Assembly (NCBI GenBank): GCA_031292095.1
Contig: JARLHU010000049.1
Span: 1-64,000 of the forward strand
Length of the DNA stretch: 64,000 nucleotides
DNA from: Desulfosporosinus sp.
Lineage (GTDB): Bacteria > Bacillota > Desulfitobacteriia > Desulfitobacteriales > Desulfitobacteriaceae
Direction of reading: 5' to 3'
The notes below the pieces were generated by a model. That model worked only from the letters and a program-made list of their open reading frames with translations. It was not told the DNA's origin and did not search any database. The position numbers and the translations under genes were made by a program. Below, piece after piece: positions 35,011 to 45,034 of the stretch (its first letter is position 1; every line of letters begins with the position of its first letter).

Positions 35011-35077
35011 TCGCTGGATAATAAATTTCAGTTGGAGTGAATACTTCACCTTGATATAATGTGAGGAGGAATTGACT

Positions 35078-36784
35078 GTGACTTTAAGTATGTCACGTCG
35101 ACAACATGCTGATATGTATGGTCCAACCACAGGAGATAAAATTCGCTTAGCAGATACAGAATTATGGTTAGAGGTGGAAGATGATCTTACTCATCCGGGG
35201 GATGAAGCAAAATTTGGTGGTGGTAAGGTCATCCGCGATGGTATGGGGCAGGATCCGCAAGCGTTGGATGAGGCTATGGATTTGGTCATTACAAATGCAG
35301 TGCTTATTGATCATTGGGGCATTATAAAGGCCGACATAGGGATTAAAGAAGGACGTATTTATGGCCTAGGTCACGCCGGAAATCCCAAGACAATGGCAGG
35401 GGTTAATCTTCCCATAGGGGCAGGCACTGAGGTGATTGCCGGAGAGAACTACATCGTTACGGCAGGCGGAGTTGATAGTCACATTCACTTTATTTGTCCG
35501 CAGCAGATTGAAACGGCAATTGCCTCCGGGGTGACAACCATGTTGGGGGGCGGAACTGGCCCTGCTGCTGGAACCAATGCCACAACCTGTACACCGGGTA
35601 AATGGAATATCTATAGGATGCTACAGTCTGCAGAAGGGTTTCCGATTAATATGGGCTTTTTTGGAAAAGGGAATAACTCTTGTCCGGAACCGCTGATAGC
35701 CCAAGTTAAAGCTGGAGTCATTGGTTTGAAACTACATGAAGATTGGGGATCGACGCCGGCGGCAATCGACTGCTGCCTAAAAGTTGCAGATGACTATGAT
35801 ATTCAGGTTGCTATACATACGGATACGCTTAATGAAGCTGGCTTTGTCGAAGATACGATTGCTGCGATTGCTGGGCGTACGATCCATACGTTTCATACCG
35901 AAGGAGCCGGAGGTGGTCACGCTCCGGACATTATTAAGATCGCTTCCTTGCCCAATGTCTTACCCTCTTCAACCAATCCTACCCGGCCTTTTACGGTTAA
36001 TACGCTGGAAGAACATCTCGACATGTTAATGGTCTGCCATCATCTGGATAAACAGGTTCCTGAGGATCTGGCGTTTGCTGATTCCCGAATCCGCCCAGAA
36101 ACTATTGCGGCTGAGGATATTCTCCATGATTTAGGCGTAATCTCCATGATGTCTTCTGATTCTCAAGCAATGGGACGCGTCGGAGAAGTTATTATTAGGA
36201 CCTGGCAGACAGCGCATAAGATGAAGCTTCAGCGTGGTCCCTTGGAGACAGACGGTATAAATAATGATAATAACCGGATAAAACGTTATGTCAGTAAATA
36301 TACCATTAATCCTGCCATAACTCATGGTATTAGTCATATCGTAGGTTCGGTTGAAAAAGGTAAGTTGGCGGATCTGGTGCTCTGGAAGCCGAAGTTTTTC
36401 GGCGTAAAACCGGCGCTGGTGATCAAAGGTGGGTTTATCATGCATGCCGCGATGGGGGATGCCAATGCCTCGATTCCAACACCGCAGCCGGTTATCCAAA
36501 GGCCAATGTTTGCTGCGTTTGGTAAAGGGATTGCCGCTTGTTCAGTAACCTTTATTTCCCAAGCAGCTGATGCAGAAACGATAGCTAAAGAGTTAAAACT
36601 GAATAAACAACTGGTTCCAGTGAAGAACTGTCGTCAAATTAGTAAGGCAGACATGAAACATAACTTCGCAACCCCTCAGATTTCCGTGGATCCAGAAACC
36701 TATCAAGTAACCGCAGATGGAGAAATCCTTACTTGTGAACCAGCCGAAATCCTACCTCTGGCCCAGCGGTATTTTTTGTTTTAG
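35078..36784 (+). CDS. ureC: Urease alpha (catalytic) subunit
   Basis: About 568 aa, full length. It hydrolyses urea to ammonia and carbamate at a dinickel centre. Ligands are visible: [14 protein letters not shown] (two His), GLKLHEDWG (the carbamylated Lys), [10 protein letters not shown] (His), [13 protein letters not shown] (His), the active-site flap MVCHHLD, and [12 protein letters not shown] (Asp ligand). GTG 35078 is preferred, because GAGGAGGA lies 7 bp upstream; TTG 35072 would touch that site. Candidate TTGGAG-17-TATAAT (35032-35060) lies so close that its transcript would lack the ribosome site, so I do not call it a promoter. Confidence 0.96.
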   Translation: MTLSMSRRQHADMYGPTTGDKIRLADTELWLEVEDDLTHPGDEAKFGGGKVIRDGMGQDPQALDEAMDLVITNAVLIDHWGIIKADIGIKEGRIYGLGHAGNPKTMAGVNLPIGAGTEVIAGENYIVTAGGVDSHIHFICPQQIETAIASGVTTMLGGGTGPAAGTNATTCTPGKWNIYRMLQSAEGFPINMGFFGKGNNSCPEPLIAQVKAGVIGLKLHEDWGSTPAAIDCCLKVADDYDIQVAIHTDTLNEAGFVEDTIAAIAGRTIHTFHTEGAGGGHAPDIIKIASLPNVLPSSTNPTRPFTVNTLEEHLDMLMVCHHLDKQVPEDLAFADSRIRPETIAAEDILHDLGVISMMSSDSQAMGRVGEVIIRTWQTAHKMKLQRGPLETDGINNDNNRIKRYVSKYTINPAITHGISHIVGSVEKGKLADLVLWKPKFFGVKPALVIKGGFIMHAAMGDANASIPTPQPVIQRPMFAAFGKGIAACSVTFISQAADAETIAKELKLNKQLVPVKNCRQISKADMKHNFATPQISVDPETYQVTADGEILTCEPAEILPLAQRYFLF

Positions 36785-36891
36785 GCATATGAAAGAAAAT
36801 AACAAGTCAAAGATGCCAATAGAGTGGCAGACTGACTGGTTATTTACTTGAATGTGCCTAAAGTTAGAAAATTGCAAGTTGTGATAGCCTA

Positions 36892-36906
36892 TGCCCCGAT
36901 GGGGCA
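36892..36906. repeat. Small hairpin in the ureC-ureE spacer
   Basis: tgcccc-gat-ggggca. Just after it comes cgccgaatatag, shared with the right edge of the palindromic element at 9230. The 200-bp spacer otherwise holds no gene. Confidence 0.35.
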
Positions 36907-36991
36907 AAGGGATTTCGCCGAATATAGATTGAGAGCTTGAGTTACTAGCTTGTTGTAAATTCGAACGAAGGCCGATAGGAGTTTGAGATCG

Positions 36992-37423
36992 ATGATCATA
37001 ACTAAAGTAATTGGGAAACTTACTGACTTAGAACCGGATCCTCAGTGCGAAAAAGAGGCTTTGACTATCGAACAGCTATTTCTTTCCTGGGATGAACTTC
37101 AGAAGCGGATTCTTCGCAAGACAACCGATGTGGGTAGGGATATAGGAATACAACTGGAAAGTGGACATTTGCATCCGGGAGATATTCTTCACCGAGAAGA
37201 AAACCATCTAATTGTTGTTAGGGTAAAAGAAGAAGCGGTTTTAGTTACTCTGGTCAGGAATATGAGGGAAATGGGATTAGCGGCCCATGCTATTGGTAAT
37301 ATGCATGCCCCGATTGAGGTGAGGAGTGATTCGGTTATTACACCCTACAATTCGATTTTACAAGAGCAGCTTGTTAAACTAGGCTTAAACTCTGTTAAAG
37401 AAGATGGGGCTTTTGCGCCATGA
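36992..37423 (+). CDS. ureE: Urease accessory protein UreE (nickel metallochaperone)
   Basis: A 143-aa nickel chaperone. UreE landmarks: DELQKRILRKTTDVGRDIGI, a central L-PGDIL segment, and MREMGLAAHAIGNMHAPIEV, where the GNMHAPIE motif contains the conserved metal-binding His. The histidine-rich C-tail seen in some UreE proteins is absent, suggesting delivery rather than storage. ATG 36992 with ataggag is preferred over TTG 36983. It overlaps ureF by 4 bp. Confidence 0.9.
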   Translation: MIITKVIGKLTDLEPDPQCEKEALTIEQLFLSWDELQKRILRKTTDVGRDIGIQLESGHLHPGDILHREENHLIVVRVKEEAVLVTLVRNMREMGLAAHAIGNMHAPIEVRSDSVITPYNSILQEQLVKLGLNSVKEDGAFAP

Positions 37424-38097
37424 TGCGGCAATCATCACTGGTGGGATTGCGCTTAATGCAGCTAGCAGATTCAGCCTTTCCTTCAGGTGGCTTTACGCAA
37501 TCGTTTGGACTTGAAACGTTTATTCAGAGTGGTGACATTAAGACTAAGCAAGAATTAGCCCAGTTTATGCAGACCCTTCTCTATTTCACTTGGCGGCCTA
37601 CGGATCTTCTAGCAGTAAAACTCGCTTGGAAGGCAACGAAACAATTAGACATGAAGCACCTTTATCTCCTGGATAAACGCTTGAATGCCATGAAGTTACC
37701 GTCCGAAAGCCGTGAAGGTAGTCTTAAGATGGGGAAAAGGCTTCGACAGTTACTAGCGGAAATTGATCCTGATTACCGTTTGGATGCTCAATTTCCCTTT
37801 GGTCATCAGGCTATTATTTTGGGACATTATGGAGCGGTAGCAGGTATTGAATTAACTTCTTTACTCGTTGCATTTGCCCATATGACAACCGCGTTACTCA
37901 TTGCCAATGGCGTCCGTGCTATCCCTTTAGGACAAACTAGTGGACAGCAGGTGCTGGCGCTTCTTCAACCTCTGCTTGATACCTGCATTCAATGGGTAAC
38001 AACAGCAACTGCCAAAGATTGGGGCGGCAGTGCACCGGCCTTCGATTGGGCAGGTATGGCTCATGAAAGGCTATATTCTCGGATATTTATGTCCTAA
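37420..38097 (+). CDS. ureF: Urease accessory protein UreF
   Basis: A 225-aa all-helical protein that, with UreD and UreG, forms the GTP-dependent activation complex on apo-urease. Recognised by LRLMQLADSAFPSGGFTQSF near the start, the central FPFGHQAIILGHYGAVAGI, and C-terminal RAIPLGQTSGQQVL. Start overlaps the ureE stop (ATGA). Confidence 0.92.
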   Translation: MMRQSSLVGLRLMQLADSAFPSGGFTQSFGLETFIQSGDIKTKQELAQFMQTLLYFTWRPTDLLAVKLAWKATKQLDMKHLYLLDKRLNAMKLPSESREGSLKMGKRLRQLLAEIDPDYRLDAQFPFGHQAIILGHYGAVAGIELTSLLVAFAHMTTALLIANGVRAIPLGQTSGQQVLALLQPLLDTCIQWVTTATAKDWGGSAPAFDWAGMAHERLYSRIFMS

Positions 38098-38099
38098 TC

Positions 38100-38120
38100 G
38101 AGGTTGAAGTGTGAAGTTTG
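38100..38120 (+). repeat. Degenerate heptamers in the ureF-ureG spacer
   Basis: gaggttg, aagtgtg, aagtttg in phase, directly after the ureF stop: a fourth heptamer run in this operon. Confidence 0.45.
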
Positions 38121-38140
38121 AATATGAGGAGGGATTTTTA

Positions 38141-38752
38141 GTGTGGCCGATTCGTATCGGAGTTGGGGGTCCCGTTGGTTCAGGGAAAACTGCCCTTGTC
38201 GAAAAATTAACACGCTATTTGGTAGCAGAATATAGTCTGGCTGTTATAACCAATGATATTTTTACCAAGGAAGATGCTGAATTTCTGTGTCGTCATGGTG
38301 TTTTGCCGCAGGATCGAATCCTAGGAGTCGAAACGGGGGGATGTCCCCATACAGCCATCAGGGAAGATGCCTCTATGAACCTGGAAGCGATTGATACGCT
38401 CAAGGGAAGATTCCCCGATCTGCAAATTATTTTTGTGGAAAGTGGAGGCGATAATTTAGCAGCTACCTTTAGCCCTGAACTAGTAGATGTTTCAATTTAT
38501 ATTATTGATGTGGCCCAAGGAGAAAAAATTCCACGCAAAGGTGGCCCGGGGATTACTCGATCCGATCTTTTGATCATCAATAAAACAGATCTGGCGCCTC
38601 ATGTTGGGGCCAGTTTAGAAGTGATGGCCAAAGATTCCCGGAGAATGCGCGGAGAACGCCCCTTTTTGTTTACCAATCTAAAAAGTGAAGAGGGTTTAGA
38701 TAACGTTTTACTGTGGATTAGAAAAAACGTTATCATGGAAGATATCCAATGA
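38141..38752 (+). CDS. ureG: Urease accessory GTPase UreG
   Basis: A 203-aa SIMIBI GTPase that delivers nickel to urease. P-loop [33 protein letters not shown], the metal-binding [14 protein letters not shown] (the CPH motif), [17 protein letters not shown], and guanine-specificity NKTDLAP. GTG 38141 is chosen because AGGAGGG lies 8 bp ahead; the ORF-track N-terminus is not conserved. Overlaps ureD by 4 bp. Confidence 0.95.
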   Translation: MWPIRIGVGGPVGSGKTALVEKLTRYLVAEYSLAVITNDIFTKEDAEFLCRHGVLPQDRILGVETGGCPHTAIREDASMNLEAIDTLKGRFPDLQIIFVESGGDNLAATFSPELVDVSIYIIDVAQGEKIPRKGGPGITRSDLLIINKTDLAPHVGASLEVMAKDSRRMRGERPFLFTNLKSEEGLDNVLLWIRKNVIMEDIQ

Positions 38753-39627
38753 AAACACCGCTAAAACACGGTATTCTTCAAGTTGAAGTCCAGCAGGATA
38801 ACGGTAGGAGTATTATTAGTTCTCTTCACCAGAGAATGCCTCTCCGGGCCTCAAGTCCGCTCTATTTTACCGAGAAAGAAAAAGTTTTTTTCTATATCAT
38901 GAATCCTGCTGCTGGTCTTCTGCAAGGAGACCAGCATAGTATTTTAGTGCGGCTTAAACCTGGCGCTCAGGCGGTTGTTTTCGGTCAAGGAGCGACAAAG
39001 GTTTTTCGCTCACCGCAAGGAAATCTCTCAAGGGTATTTACAACCTTGATTGTTGAGCAAGGTGCAAGACTGGAATACATGCCAGAAGTCGTTATACCCT
39101 TTGCCGAGTCCTGCTTATATAGTCGTATGAATCTCCAAATATCAAGCCAAGCCTCGGCATTTCTATGGGAAATTACTGCACCAGGGCGAGTAGCCCGGCA
39201 AGAGCTATTTGAATATAATTTGCTTGATCAGCAGACCAATATTTTTATTGATGGTGAATTAATTTTTAGTGATAGGTTTACGTTGGAGCCGCTAAAGGTT
39301 CCGGCCTTTTTACAAACTTGGAATAGCCAGCTGGGCCTAATGCATGGCTATACGCATATGGGGACATTTTGGGTTATTGATCCTAATCTGGAAAAGGTGA
39401 TGCTTGAATTAGTAAAACGCGACACAGAAGATGAAATTGGTTTTTTGGAACAGCTGTCTGAACGCTACGATGTTTTGATTGGCGGAACTGCAATTTGTAA
39501 GCAGGCTTACTGTTTCCGGGCCCTGGGTAATAGTGCAGAAAGCATTCAAGAGGGATTTAAGGAGATATGGAGAATCTTACGTTTTCGCCTATATAATGAG
39601 CTCGAGTGGCCATGGAGAAAATTCTAG
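38749..39627 (+). CDS. ureD: Urease accessory protein UreD/UreH
   Basis: A 292-aa scaffold that binds apo-urease and recruits UreF and UreG. Family features: [33 protein letters not shown], and [12 protein letters not shown]. It is last in the ureABCEFGD order, the arrangement common in Firmicutes. The stop at 39627 is followed by ~100 bp before the convergent amidase gene. Confidence 0.93.
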   Translation: MKTPLKHGILQVEVQQDNGRSIISSLHQRMPLRASSPLYFTEKEKVFFYIMNPAAGLLQGDQHSILVRLKPGAQAVVFGQGATKVFRSPQGNLSRVFTTLIVEQGARLEYMPEVVIPFAESCLYSRMNLQISSQASAFLWEITAPGRVARQELFEYNLLDQQTNIFIDGELIFSDRFTLEPLKVPAFLQTWNSQLGLMHGYTHMGTFWVIDPNLEKVMLELVKRDTEDEIGFLEQLSERYDVLIGGTAICKQAYCFRALGNSAESIQEGFKEIWRILRFRLYNELEWPWRKF

Positions 39628-39731
39628 CATTGGAAACAGTTGTTCTATGGCATTTTGAGAGAGTGGTTCTGGGGATTTCAATTTGTCAACAACTTGAGAC
39701 TAGCGCCCAAAGATGTAGCTGGTATTTAAGC

Positions 39732-41774
39732 TCAATTTGTGGGAATGGGAGTTATATAATAATTATAGATGCCATGGAAGATAGCAGAGGCAACGTTTTT
39801 TTGGAAGGTCGGATTTTGCAATCTAGCTTCTTCATAAGGACTAGAAATAAAGGCGACCTCCAGTAAAATAGCAGGTATGGTTGTCTTGCGTAATACGTAA
39901 AATCCGGCTGCTTTAACTCCGCGGTTCTTGGTTTTAAGCGTGTCGATTGCTGCAGTTTCGATGCTGTTGGCAAGCTGTAAGCTCTCATTGCCTTTGAGAT
40001 TATCTTGGGAATAATAAGTGGAAGTACCTTGCACGTCAGGGTTAGTAAATGAGTCATTATGGATGCAGATAAATAAGTCGGGGTTATCTTTGGCGGCTAA
40101 AGCCACCCTGGCTTCCAGGTCAGCTGTTTCTGAATAATCTGAAGCAGGAGATATATCTTTATCTCGTGTTAAGATAACTTTCGCGCCGGCTTGTTTTAAG
40201 ATATCATTTAAGGCAAGTGCTATAGCTAAGTTGTCATCTTTTTCATAAGTATGATTAGGACCGACTGCCCCTGTATCGGGTCCTCCATGTCCGGGGTCAA
40301 GCATAATCGTCTTGCCTGCTAAAGCGTTAGCAGGCATTCCTTGAAAAGGATTAATGAGAACTTCTGTGGAAGGATCATAGGTTGTTTGAACACAGGGGAT
40401 GGGGGTAGTGTCAGCGGGAGGAGAGGTAATGACAGCGCCACCCGTTGAAGGAGGATCCGGTTTTTTGATCACAGAGGGAAGAGGGGGGAAGTCTTTAAGA
40501 TTAGCTTTATAGAGAGAAGAAGCTTTTCCCTGAATAATATTTTGTGTATTAGAACTGATAACTCCCGTACCACCTAAAATATAAACTGTACCATTCACAC
40601 TTAAATCAAGGTTAGTAGAACCGACGTTGCTTGTCGGGGTGGGTGTCACATAGGCGGCAGAAACCCAACCGGTTTTAGATCGAAAGTTGGTTTTATACCA
40701 TTGGTTTTGCAGATCGATAAGATCAATCGTCGTGCCTTCCGGAATCGTGACAAGGGTTTTTCCTGTGGAGGATGAGGCATCTCTAAGGTTCAGGCCTCCT
40801 GCGGCGGTGATTTTACCTTGCTGAGGTGCATTGTTGACACTTCCGCTAGTGCTATTAGACGGGGGTGGTTCAATCTGCATATGTGCGCGCATGAGACTGT
40901 AAACGGGCGTCGGAATATCCCCCTTTTCCGTGAGCAAAAGAGGGGATTTACTTCTTGAAGCGAGAACAGTACCGGCAACAGCATCTGGGAATGTGATACC
41001 AGAGGCCAAGAAAAGATCATTTGAGGCACAGGTATCTTTCATAAAGGCTACGACTTTGGCGTTGGTTTCGTAACGGTCCTGACCACCCAAACGGGTTTCG
41101 AGAGTGAACTTATTTTTAGTTAAATCATTGGTAGGAACGACGCCTTCTCCACCAATCACGATTAAATGCTTAGGCCCAGTTACTTGATAATATTGAATGA
41201 CAGAGTTCGGTAGAGTTGTTGAGGTAAGAACAATGGGGATCTGTTTAATGCCTGCAAATGTTGCAGCTGATAAGGCATCTGGAAAATTATCACCGTTAGC
41301 TAGGATTAAGGAATCGCTGTTTAAGTGCTGGGCAAGCAGGACTGACGTTTCATAACGGTCTGTTCCGCCGATACGTTCCCATTTTAACGCTAAATTGTCA
41401 AGTTCCTTTTCAATAGAAGGTTGTAAACAGCCGATTCCGCCAAGAAGAATGATATTTTGGGGTTTTAATCGCTGCAGTTCTTGGACGACCCGTGGATCAA
41501 TAGAATCTCCGGAGGTAAGTAGGATTGGAGCATCTAAGCTAACGGCAAAAGGCGTTGAAGCAATGGAATCCGGGTAATCGGAGTATTCACATAAAATAAC
41601 TGTTTGTGCAGAGTCCCAGCCTTTTTGCGATATTTTAAGAGCTGTTTCAACTCTGTCCGATCCGGCTATGCGCTCTGTTGAGTAAGCCAATGGACTAGCC
41701 TGTGTCATAAAAGGTGTACTTAATACGAAGGCAAGCGATGTAATTATGGAAAAAACGATCTTTTTCACAATCAT
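39732..41774 (-). CDS. Cell-wall amidase with CWB2 repeats, SH3 and Amidase_3 domains
   Basis: A secreted protein of about 680 aa. The signal peptide (VFSIITSLAFVLSTPFMTQA) is followed by three cell-wall-binding repeat 2 units (ERIAGSDRVETALKIS, ERIGGTDRYETSVLLA, TRLGGQDRYETNAKVV), a bacterial SH3 domain (GLNLRDASSSTGKTLVTIPE), a proline-rich linker, then a zinc N-acetylmuramoyl-L-alanine amidase (LDPGHGGPDTGAV, Glu in YEKDDN, ICIHNDS, ILLEVAFIS). It would cut stem peptides from glycan while held on the wall. ATG 41774 follows gaaaggaa; the TTG at 41792 is less likely. Confidence 0.92.
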   Translation of the reverse strand: MIVKKIVFSIITSLAFVLSTPFMTQASPLAYSTERIAGSDRVETALKISQKGWDSAQTVILCEYSDYPDSIASTPFAVSLDAPILLTSGDSIDPRVVQELQRLKPQNIILLGGIGCLQPSIEKELDNLALKWERIGGTDRYETSVLLAQHLNSDSLILANGDNFPDALSAATFAGIKQIPIVLTSTTLPNSVIQYYQVTGPKHLIVIGGEGVVPTNDLTKNKFTLETRLGGQDRYETNAKVVAFMKDTCASNDLFLASGITFPDAVAGTVLASRSKSPLLLTEKGDIPTPVYSLMRAHMQIEPPPSNSTSGSVNNAPQQGKITAAGGLNLRDASSSTGKTLVTIPEGTTIDLIDLQNQWYKTNFRSKTGWVSAAYVTPTPTSNVGSTNLDLSVNGTVYILGGTGVISSNTQNIIQGKASSLYKANLKDFPPLPSVIKKPDPPSTGGAVITSPPADTTPIPCVQTTYDPSTEVLINPFQGMPANALAGKTIMLDPGHGGPDTGAVGPNHTYEKDDNLAIALALNDILKQAGAKVILTRDKDISPASDYSETADLEARVALAAKDNPDLFICIHNDSFTNPDVQGTSTYYSQDNLKGNESLQLANSIETAAIDTLKTKNRGVKAAGFYVLRKTTIPAILLEVAFISSPYEEARLQNPTFQKNVASAIFHGIYNYYITPIPTN

Positions 41775-41867
41775 TTCCTTTCCTTTTTTCAAATATATGT
41801 CGATTATAACATAGATACTGATACTTTTTGATGAGATCGTGAAAAATATGAAAAGAGGTTTCGCGTG

Positions 41868-41895
41868 TTGACATGAAGTCCCTATGAAGTAGAAT
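41868..41895 (+). promoter_or_regulatory. Sigma-A promoter for the aguA operon
   Basis: TTGACA (41868-41873), 16-bp spacer, TAGAAT (41890-41895). Transcription start would fall near 41903, about 35 bp before the aguA start. Confidence 0.65.
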
Positions 41896-41937
41896 AAGAA
41901 GAATAACTCACAAAATATGAATACAAGAGGGAATGTA

Positions 41938-42981
41938 ATGTATCCTATAAATTTGAACTATAAAATGCCTGCTGAATGGGTCGACCATACCCGTACCTTT
42001 ATTTCCTGGCCAGTTCAAGCATCTATGTGTTATCCGGAGGATTTTGAAGCGGTTTGCCTTGGTTATGCCGAGATTATCGAGGCTATTGCCGAATTTGAAG
42101 CCGTTACGGTTGTGGTGAATTCTGTTGTTGCGGAGGAATCTGAAACGCTCGCTCGCTTATTTAGTAACAAGCGGATTGAAGGCCTTTCTATCGCGCATGA
42201 TGATGCGTGGCTACGCGATAACGGACCGACGTTTCTCGTCCATGATCAAGGGGAGGTAGCAGGGGTCAATTGGCATTTTAATGCCTGGGGTGGTAAATAT
42301 GCGTCCTGGGCTTTGGACGATCAGGTGGCTGCTCAAATTCTTAGCTCTGTCGGATTGAAACGTTTTGATGCGCCTCTAGTCATGGAAGGAGGTTCCTTCC
42401 ATGTGGACGGAGAAGGCACGCTTTTGACCACGGAGCAGTGTCTCCTGAATCCTAATCGAAACCCGGACTTAACGAGAGAACAGATTGAAGCTGAGTTAAA
42501 AAAGTTCTTAAATATCCGGAAAGTAGTCTGGCTGAAAAAAGGGTTAGCTGGGGACGAGACAGATGGACATGTGGACAATATTGCCTGCTTTGCAGCTCTG
42601 GGTAAAATCCTGATCCAGGTTTGTGACGATCCTAAGGATGAAAATTACGCGATTACCCAAGAAAACTTAAGGATTCTTGAGCGAGAAACTGATGCCCTGG
42701 GGAGAAAATTTGAAATTATCTCTATCCAGCAACCTCCGAAATTGTTCGCTAAAGATAAACGCTTAACCTTGAGTTATCTGAATTTTTACTTTGTCAATGG
42801 GGGGATTATTTTGCCCATTTTCGGCGGCAAAGCGGGAGAAACCGATCAACTCGCAGTGCAGGTGTTGGGGCAACTATTTCCAGAAAGACGGATTCGCACG
42901 GTTAATGGCATGGCGATCATCCGGGAGGGCGGGAATGTGCATTGCACAACCCAGCAGATGCCCGCGGGGAGGAAGGGGTAA
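41938..42981 (+). CDS. aguA: Agmatine deiminase
   Basis: About 347 aa. Converts agmatine to N-carbamoylputrescine and ammonia. Guanidino-group-modifying fold motifs: DDAWLRDNGPTFLV, LVMEGGSFHVDGEGTLLTTE, GDETDGHVDNIACF, and the catalytic Cys in GGNVHCTTQQMP at the C terminus. ATG 41938 with agaggga 5 bp upstream is preferred to ATG 41917. The next gene, aguB, starts 2 bp after the stop, giving the two-step agmatine-to-putrescine route. Confidence 0.94.
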   Translation: MYPINLNYKMPAEWVDHTRTFISWPVQASMCYPEDFEAVCLGYAEIIEAIAEFEAVTVVVNSVVAEESETLARLFSNKRIEGLSIAHDDAWLRDNGPTFLVHDQGEVAGVNWHFNAWGGKYASWALDDQVAAQILSSVGLKRFDAPLVMEGGSFHVDGEGTLLTTEQCLLNPNRNPDLTREQIEAELKKFLNIRKVVWLKKGLAGDETDGHVDNIACFAALGKILIQVCDDPKDENYAITQENLRILERETDALGRKFEIISIQQPPKLFAKDKRLTLSYLNFYFVNGGIILPIFGGKAGETDQLAVQVLGQLFPERRIRTVNGMAIIREGGNVHCTTQQMPAGRKG

Positions 42982-42983
42982 AA

Positions 42984-43859
42984 GTGAGAAACGTAAAAGT
43001 AGCGGCTACTCAGATGAGCTGTTCGGTTAGCATCGATGAAAACATTGCCAAAGCAGACGCGTTGGTTAGAGACGCAGCCAGTAAGGGGGCTCAAATCATC
43101 TTGTTGCAAGAGTTGTTTGAAACCCCCTATTTCTGTCAAAAGGAAAAATCCGCTTATTATGTTTTTGCGACAGAATTAGAAAATAATAAAGCTGTTCAGC
43201 ATTTTAAACAAGTGGCTAAAGAGCTTCAGGTGGTATTACCGATCAGCTTTTATGAGAAGAAAAATTATGCTCGCTATAATTCGCTGGCCGTCATCGATGC
43301 CAATGGAGACGTGCTGGGGAAATACCGCAAGAGTCATATCCCTGCTGGACCTGGATATGAAGAAAAGTTCTACTTTAACCCAGGGGATACAGGCTTTAAG
43401 GTCTGGGATACCCAGTACGCAAAAATTGGAGTTGGGGTTTGCTGGGATCAATGGTATCCGGAAGCCGCCCGATGTATGGCCTTAATGGGCGCTGAACTAT
43501 TATTTTATCCTACGGCCATTGGTTCTGAGCCCCAAGATGAGGCCATCGATTCCAAAGAGCATTGGCAGACCTGTATGCTGGGGCATGCAGCCGCGAATCT
43601 GATTCCGGTGGTTGCTTCAAATCGGATCGGAGTTGAGGAAGATGAAGATTCCGAGATTACCTTCTACGGCTCTTCATTTGTTGCAGGTCCGCAAGGGAAC
43701 AAGGTGGCCGAAGCTAACCGCACGGAAGAAACAGTGCTTGTTGCTGAATTTGACTTGGAGCAACTAGAGCTGCAGCGACTCGAGTGGGGAATTTTCAGAG
43801 ATCGTCGGCCTGATTTATACAGAATTATCTCCTCCTATGATGGCGAGTTAGAACTATAA
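42984..43859 (+). CDS. aguB: N-carbamoylputrescine amidase
   Basis: About 291 aa, nitrilase superfamily. Hydrolyses N-carbamoylputrescine to putrescine, CO2 and ammonia. The catalytic triad is visible: Glu in ILLQELFETPYFCQ, Lys in GKYRKSHIP, Cys in VGVCWDQWYPEAAR. GTG 42984 is chosen because aggaagggg precedes it; the track start lies inside aguA. Co-transcribed with aguA. Confidence 0.94.
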   Translation: MRNVKVAATQMSCSVSIDENIAKADALVRDAASKGAQIILLQELFETPYFCQKEKSAYYVFATELENNKAVQHFKQVAKELQVVLPISFYEKKNYARYNSLAVIDANGDVLGKYRKSHIPAGPGYEEKFYFNPGDTGFKVWDTQYAKIGVGVCWDQWYPEAARCMALMGAELLFYPTAIGSEPQDEAIDSKEHWQTCMLGHAAANLIPVVASNRIGVEEDEDSEITFYGSSFVAGPQGNKVAEANRTEETVLVAEFDLEQLELQRLEWGIFRDRRPDLYRIISSYDGELEL

Positions 43860-43896
43860 ATTTAAGTCAAATTGAATAAAACGGCGGAGGGATTTT

Positions 43897-44730
43897 ATGC
43901 TTAAAATTGGTTTTCTTGGTCCGGAAGGTAACTTTACCCAAAGAGCTGCCTTAATGTATACCTCTCAAAATCAGGCTGAATTAGTCGGTTTGCCCAGCCT
44001 TCGAGAAACTATGTTAGCTGTACAACAGGGTGAACTGGATTTGGCCGTTATTCCTTTTGAAAACTCTTTAGAAGGATCGGTCAATGTCGTTCTGGATATT
44101 TTGGCTTGGGAGGTGGACTTATTTATTATCGATGAACTCATTCTGCCAATCTCACAGACTCTAATGATTACGCCTGGGGCTAAGTGGCAGGATATTACGG
44201 AGGTTTTCACTCATCCCCAGTCGGCCGGTCAGTGCCGTCTCTTTTTGGAAACCAAACTGCCGCAGGCCAAGTTGTATTTAACCAACAGTAACTCAGAAGG
44301 GGCCAACCAAGCCAAAATGAAGGGAATTACAGCGGGGGCTATAGGTCCGGAACAAGCGGCAGATATCTTCGGACTGGAAGTTGTGCTGCGTGATATACAA
44401 GATAAGGACAATAATTTTACTAGGTTTGTAGTGGTAGGGAAAAATTCAGCTCAGTCCACCGCCGCTAAGAACAAGACCTCAATCGTCTTTTCAACCGAAC
44501 ATAAGCCCGGTAGTCTATCCTGCATCCTGAATATATTTAGCTTGTGGGATATTAACATGAGTAAGATTGAATCCAGACCTTCTCGTGGTAAGCTGGGTAG
44601 ATATATCTTTTTTATCGACATTGAAGGGCATATGATTGACCCGGACGTTCGAGATGCTTTAACTATGGTAAAACGAAAAACAACCTTTTACAAATTTCTC
44701 GGTTCCTATCCAAGGGCAGACCTGGATTAA
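43897..44730 (+). CDS. pheA: Prephenate dehydratase
   Basis: A 277-aa stand-alone dehydratase (no chorismate mutase domain) forming phenylpyruvate for phenylalanine synthesis. PDT motifs: KIGFLGPEGNFTQRAAL, IPFENSLEGSVNVVLD, and the catalytic NFTRFVVVG. A C-terminal ACT domain starts near residue 192 (IVFSTEHKPGSLSCIL) with the Phe-binding ESRPSRGKLGRYIFFIDIEG. Ribosome site ggcggaggg. Confidence 0.94.
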   Translation: MLKIGFLGPEGNFTQRAALMYTSQNQAELVGLPSLRETMLAVQQGELDLAVIPFENSLEGSVNVVLDILAWEVDLFIIDELILPISQTLMITPGAKWQDITEVFTHPQSAGQCRLFLETKLPQAKLYLTNSNSEGANQAKMKGITAGAIGPEQAADIFGLEVVLRDIQDKDNNFTRFVVVGKNSAQSTAAKNKTSIVFSTEHKPGSLSCILNIFSLWDINMSKIESRPSRGKLGRYIFFIDIEGHMIDPDVRDALTMVKRKTTFYKFLGSYPRADLD

Positions 44731-45034
44731 GTTAATGACAGCAAAAATAAAAAAACCAATATCATTTTTGTCGAATGAAGATGGTTTTAACGGCGAAAAG
44801 CTGAGCAAAGTTTTTCTGCGAGAAAGTGGTGGGATTTGTTGGAGCAAGTCATTGAAGAACGAAAAGTACTCTGTTCAGTCGTCTCTAAGATTGTTTCTAT
44901 AATAATCTATCGATTGAAACCGTTAGATGGGCTTGGAGAAGGAGAAATTGTTGGGTTTAAATGTCATAGTATTAGTGTAAACTGTGAGTCCCGGTGCACT
45001 TATAAATATTTCATGGAGGATTTTTGACCATTTA
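44731..45034. other. Spacer between pheA and the GGDEF gene
   Basis: It holds a poor hairpin (aaaacca...tggtttt) and a 63-codon ORF from TTG 44836 with no recognisable family. I see nothing else. Confidence 0.3.

Noticed and set aside
35032-35060. TTGGAG-17-TATAAT promoter before ureC
   Set aside because: The transcript would begin within or after the ureC ribosome site, so it is probably chance.
39606-39866. 86-aa plus ORF after ureD
   Set aside because: Largely antisense to the conserved amidase C-terminus; shadow ORF.
44836-45027. 63-aa ORF before the GGDEF gene
   Set aside because: TTG start, odd composition, no family; not enough to call a gene.
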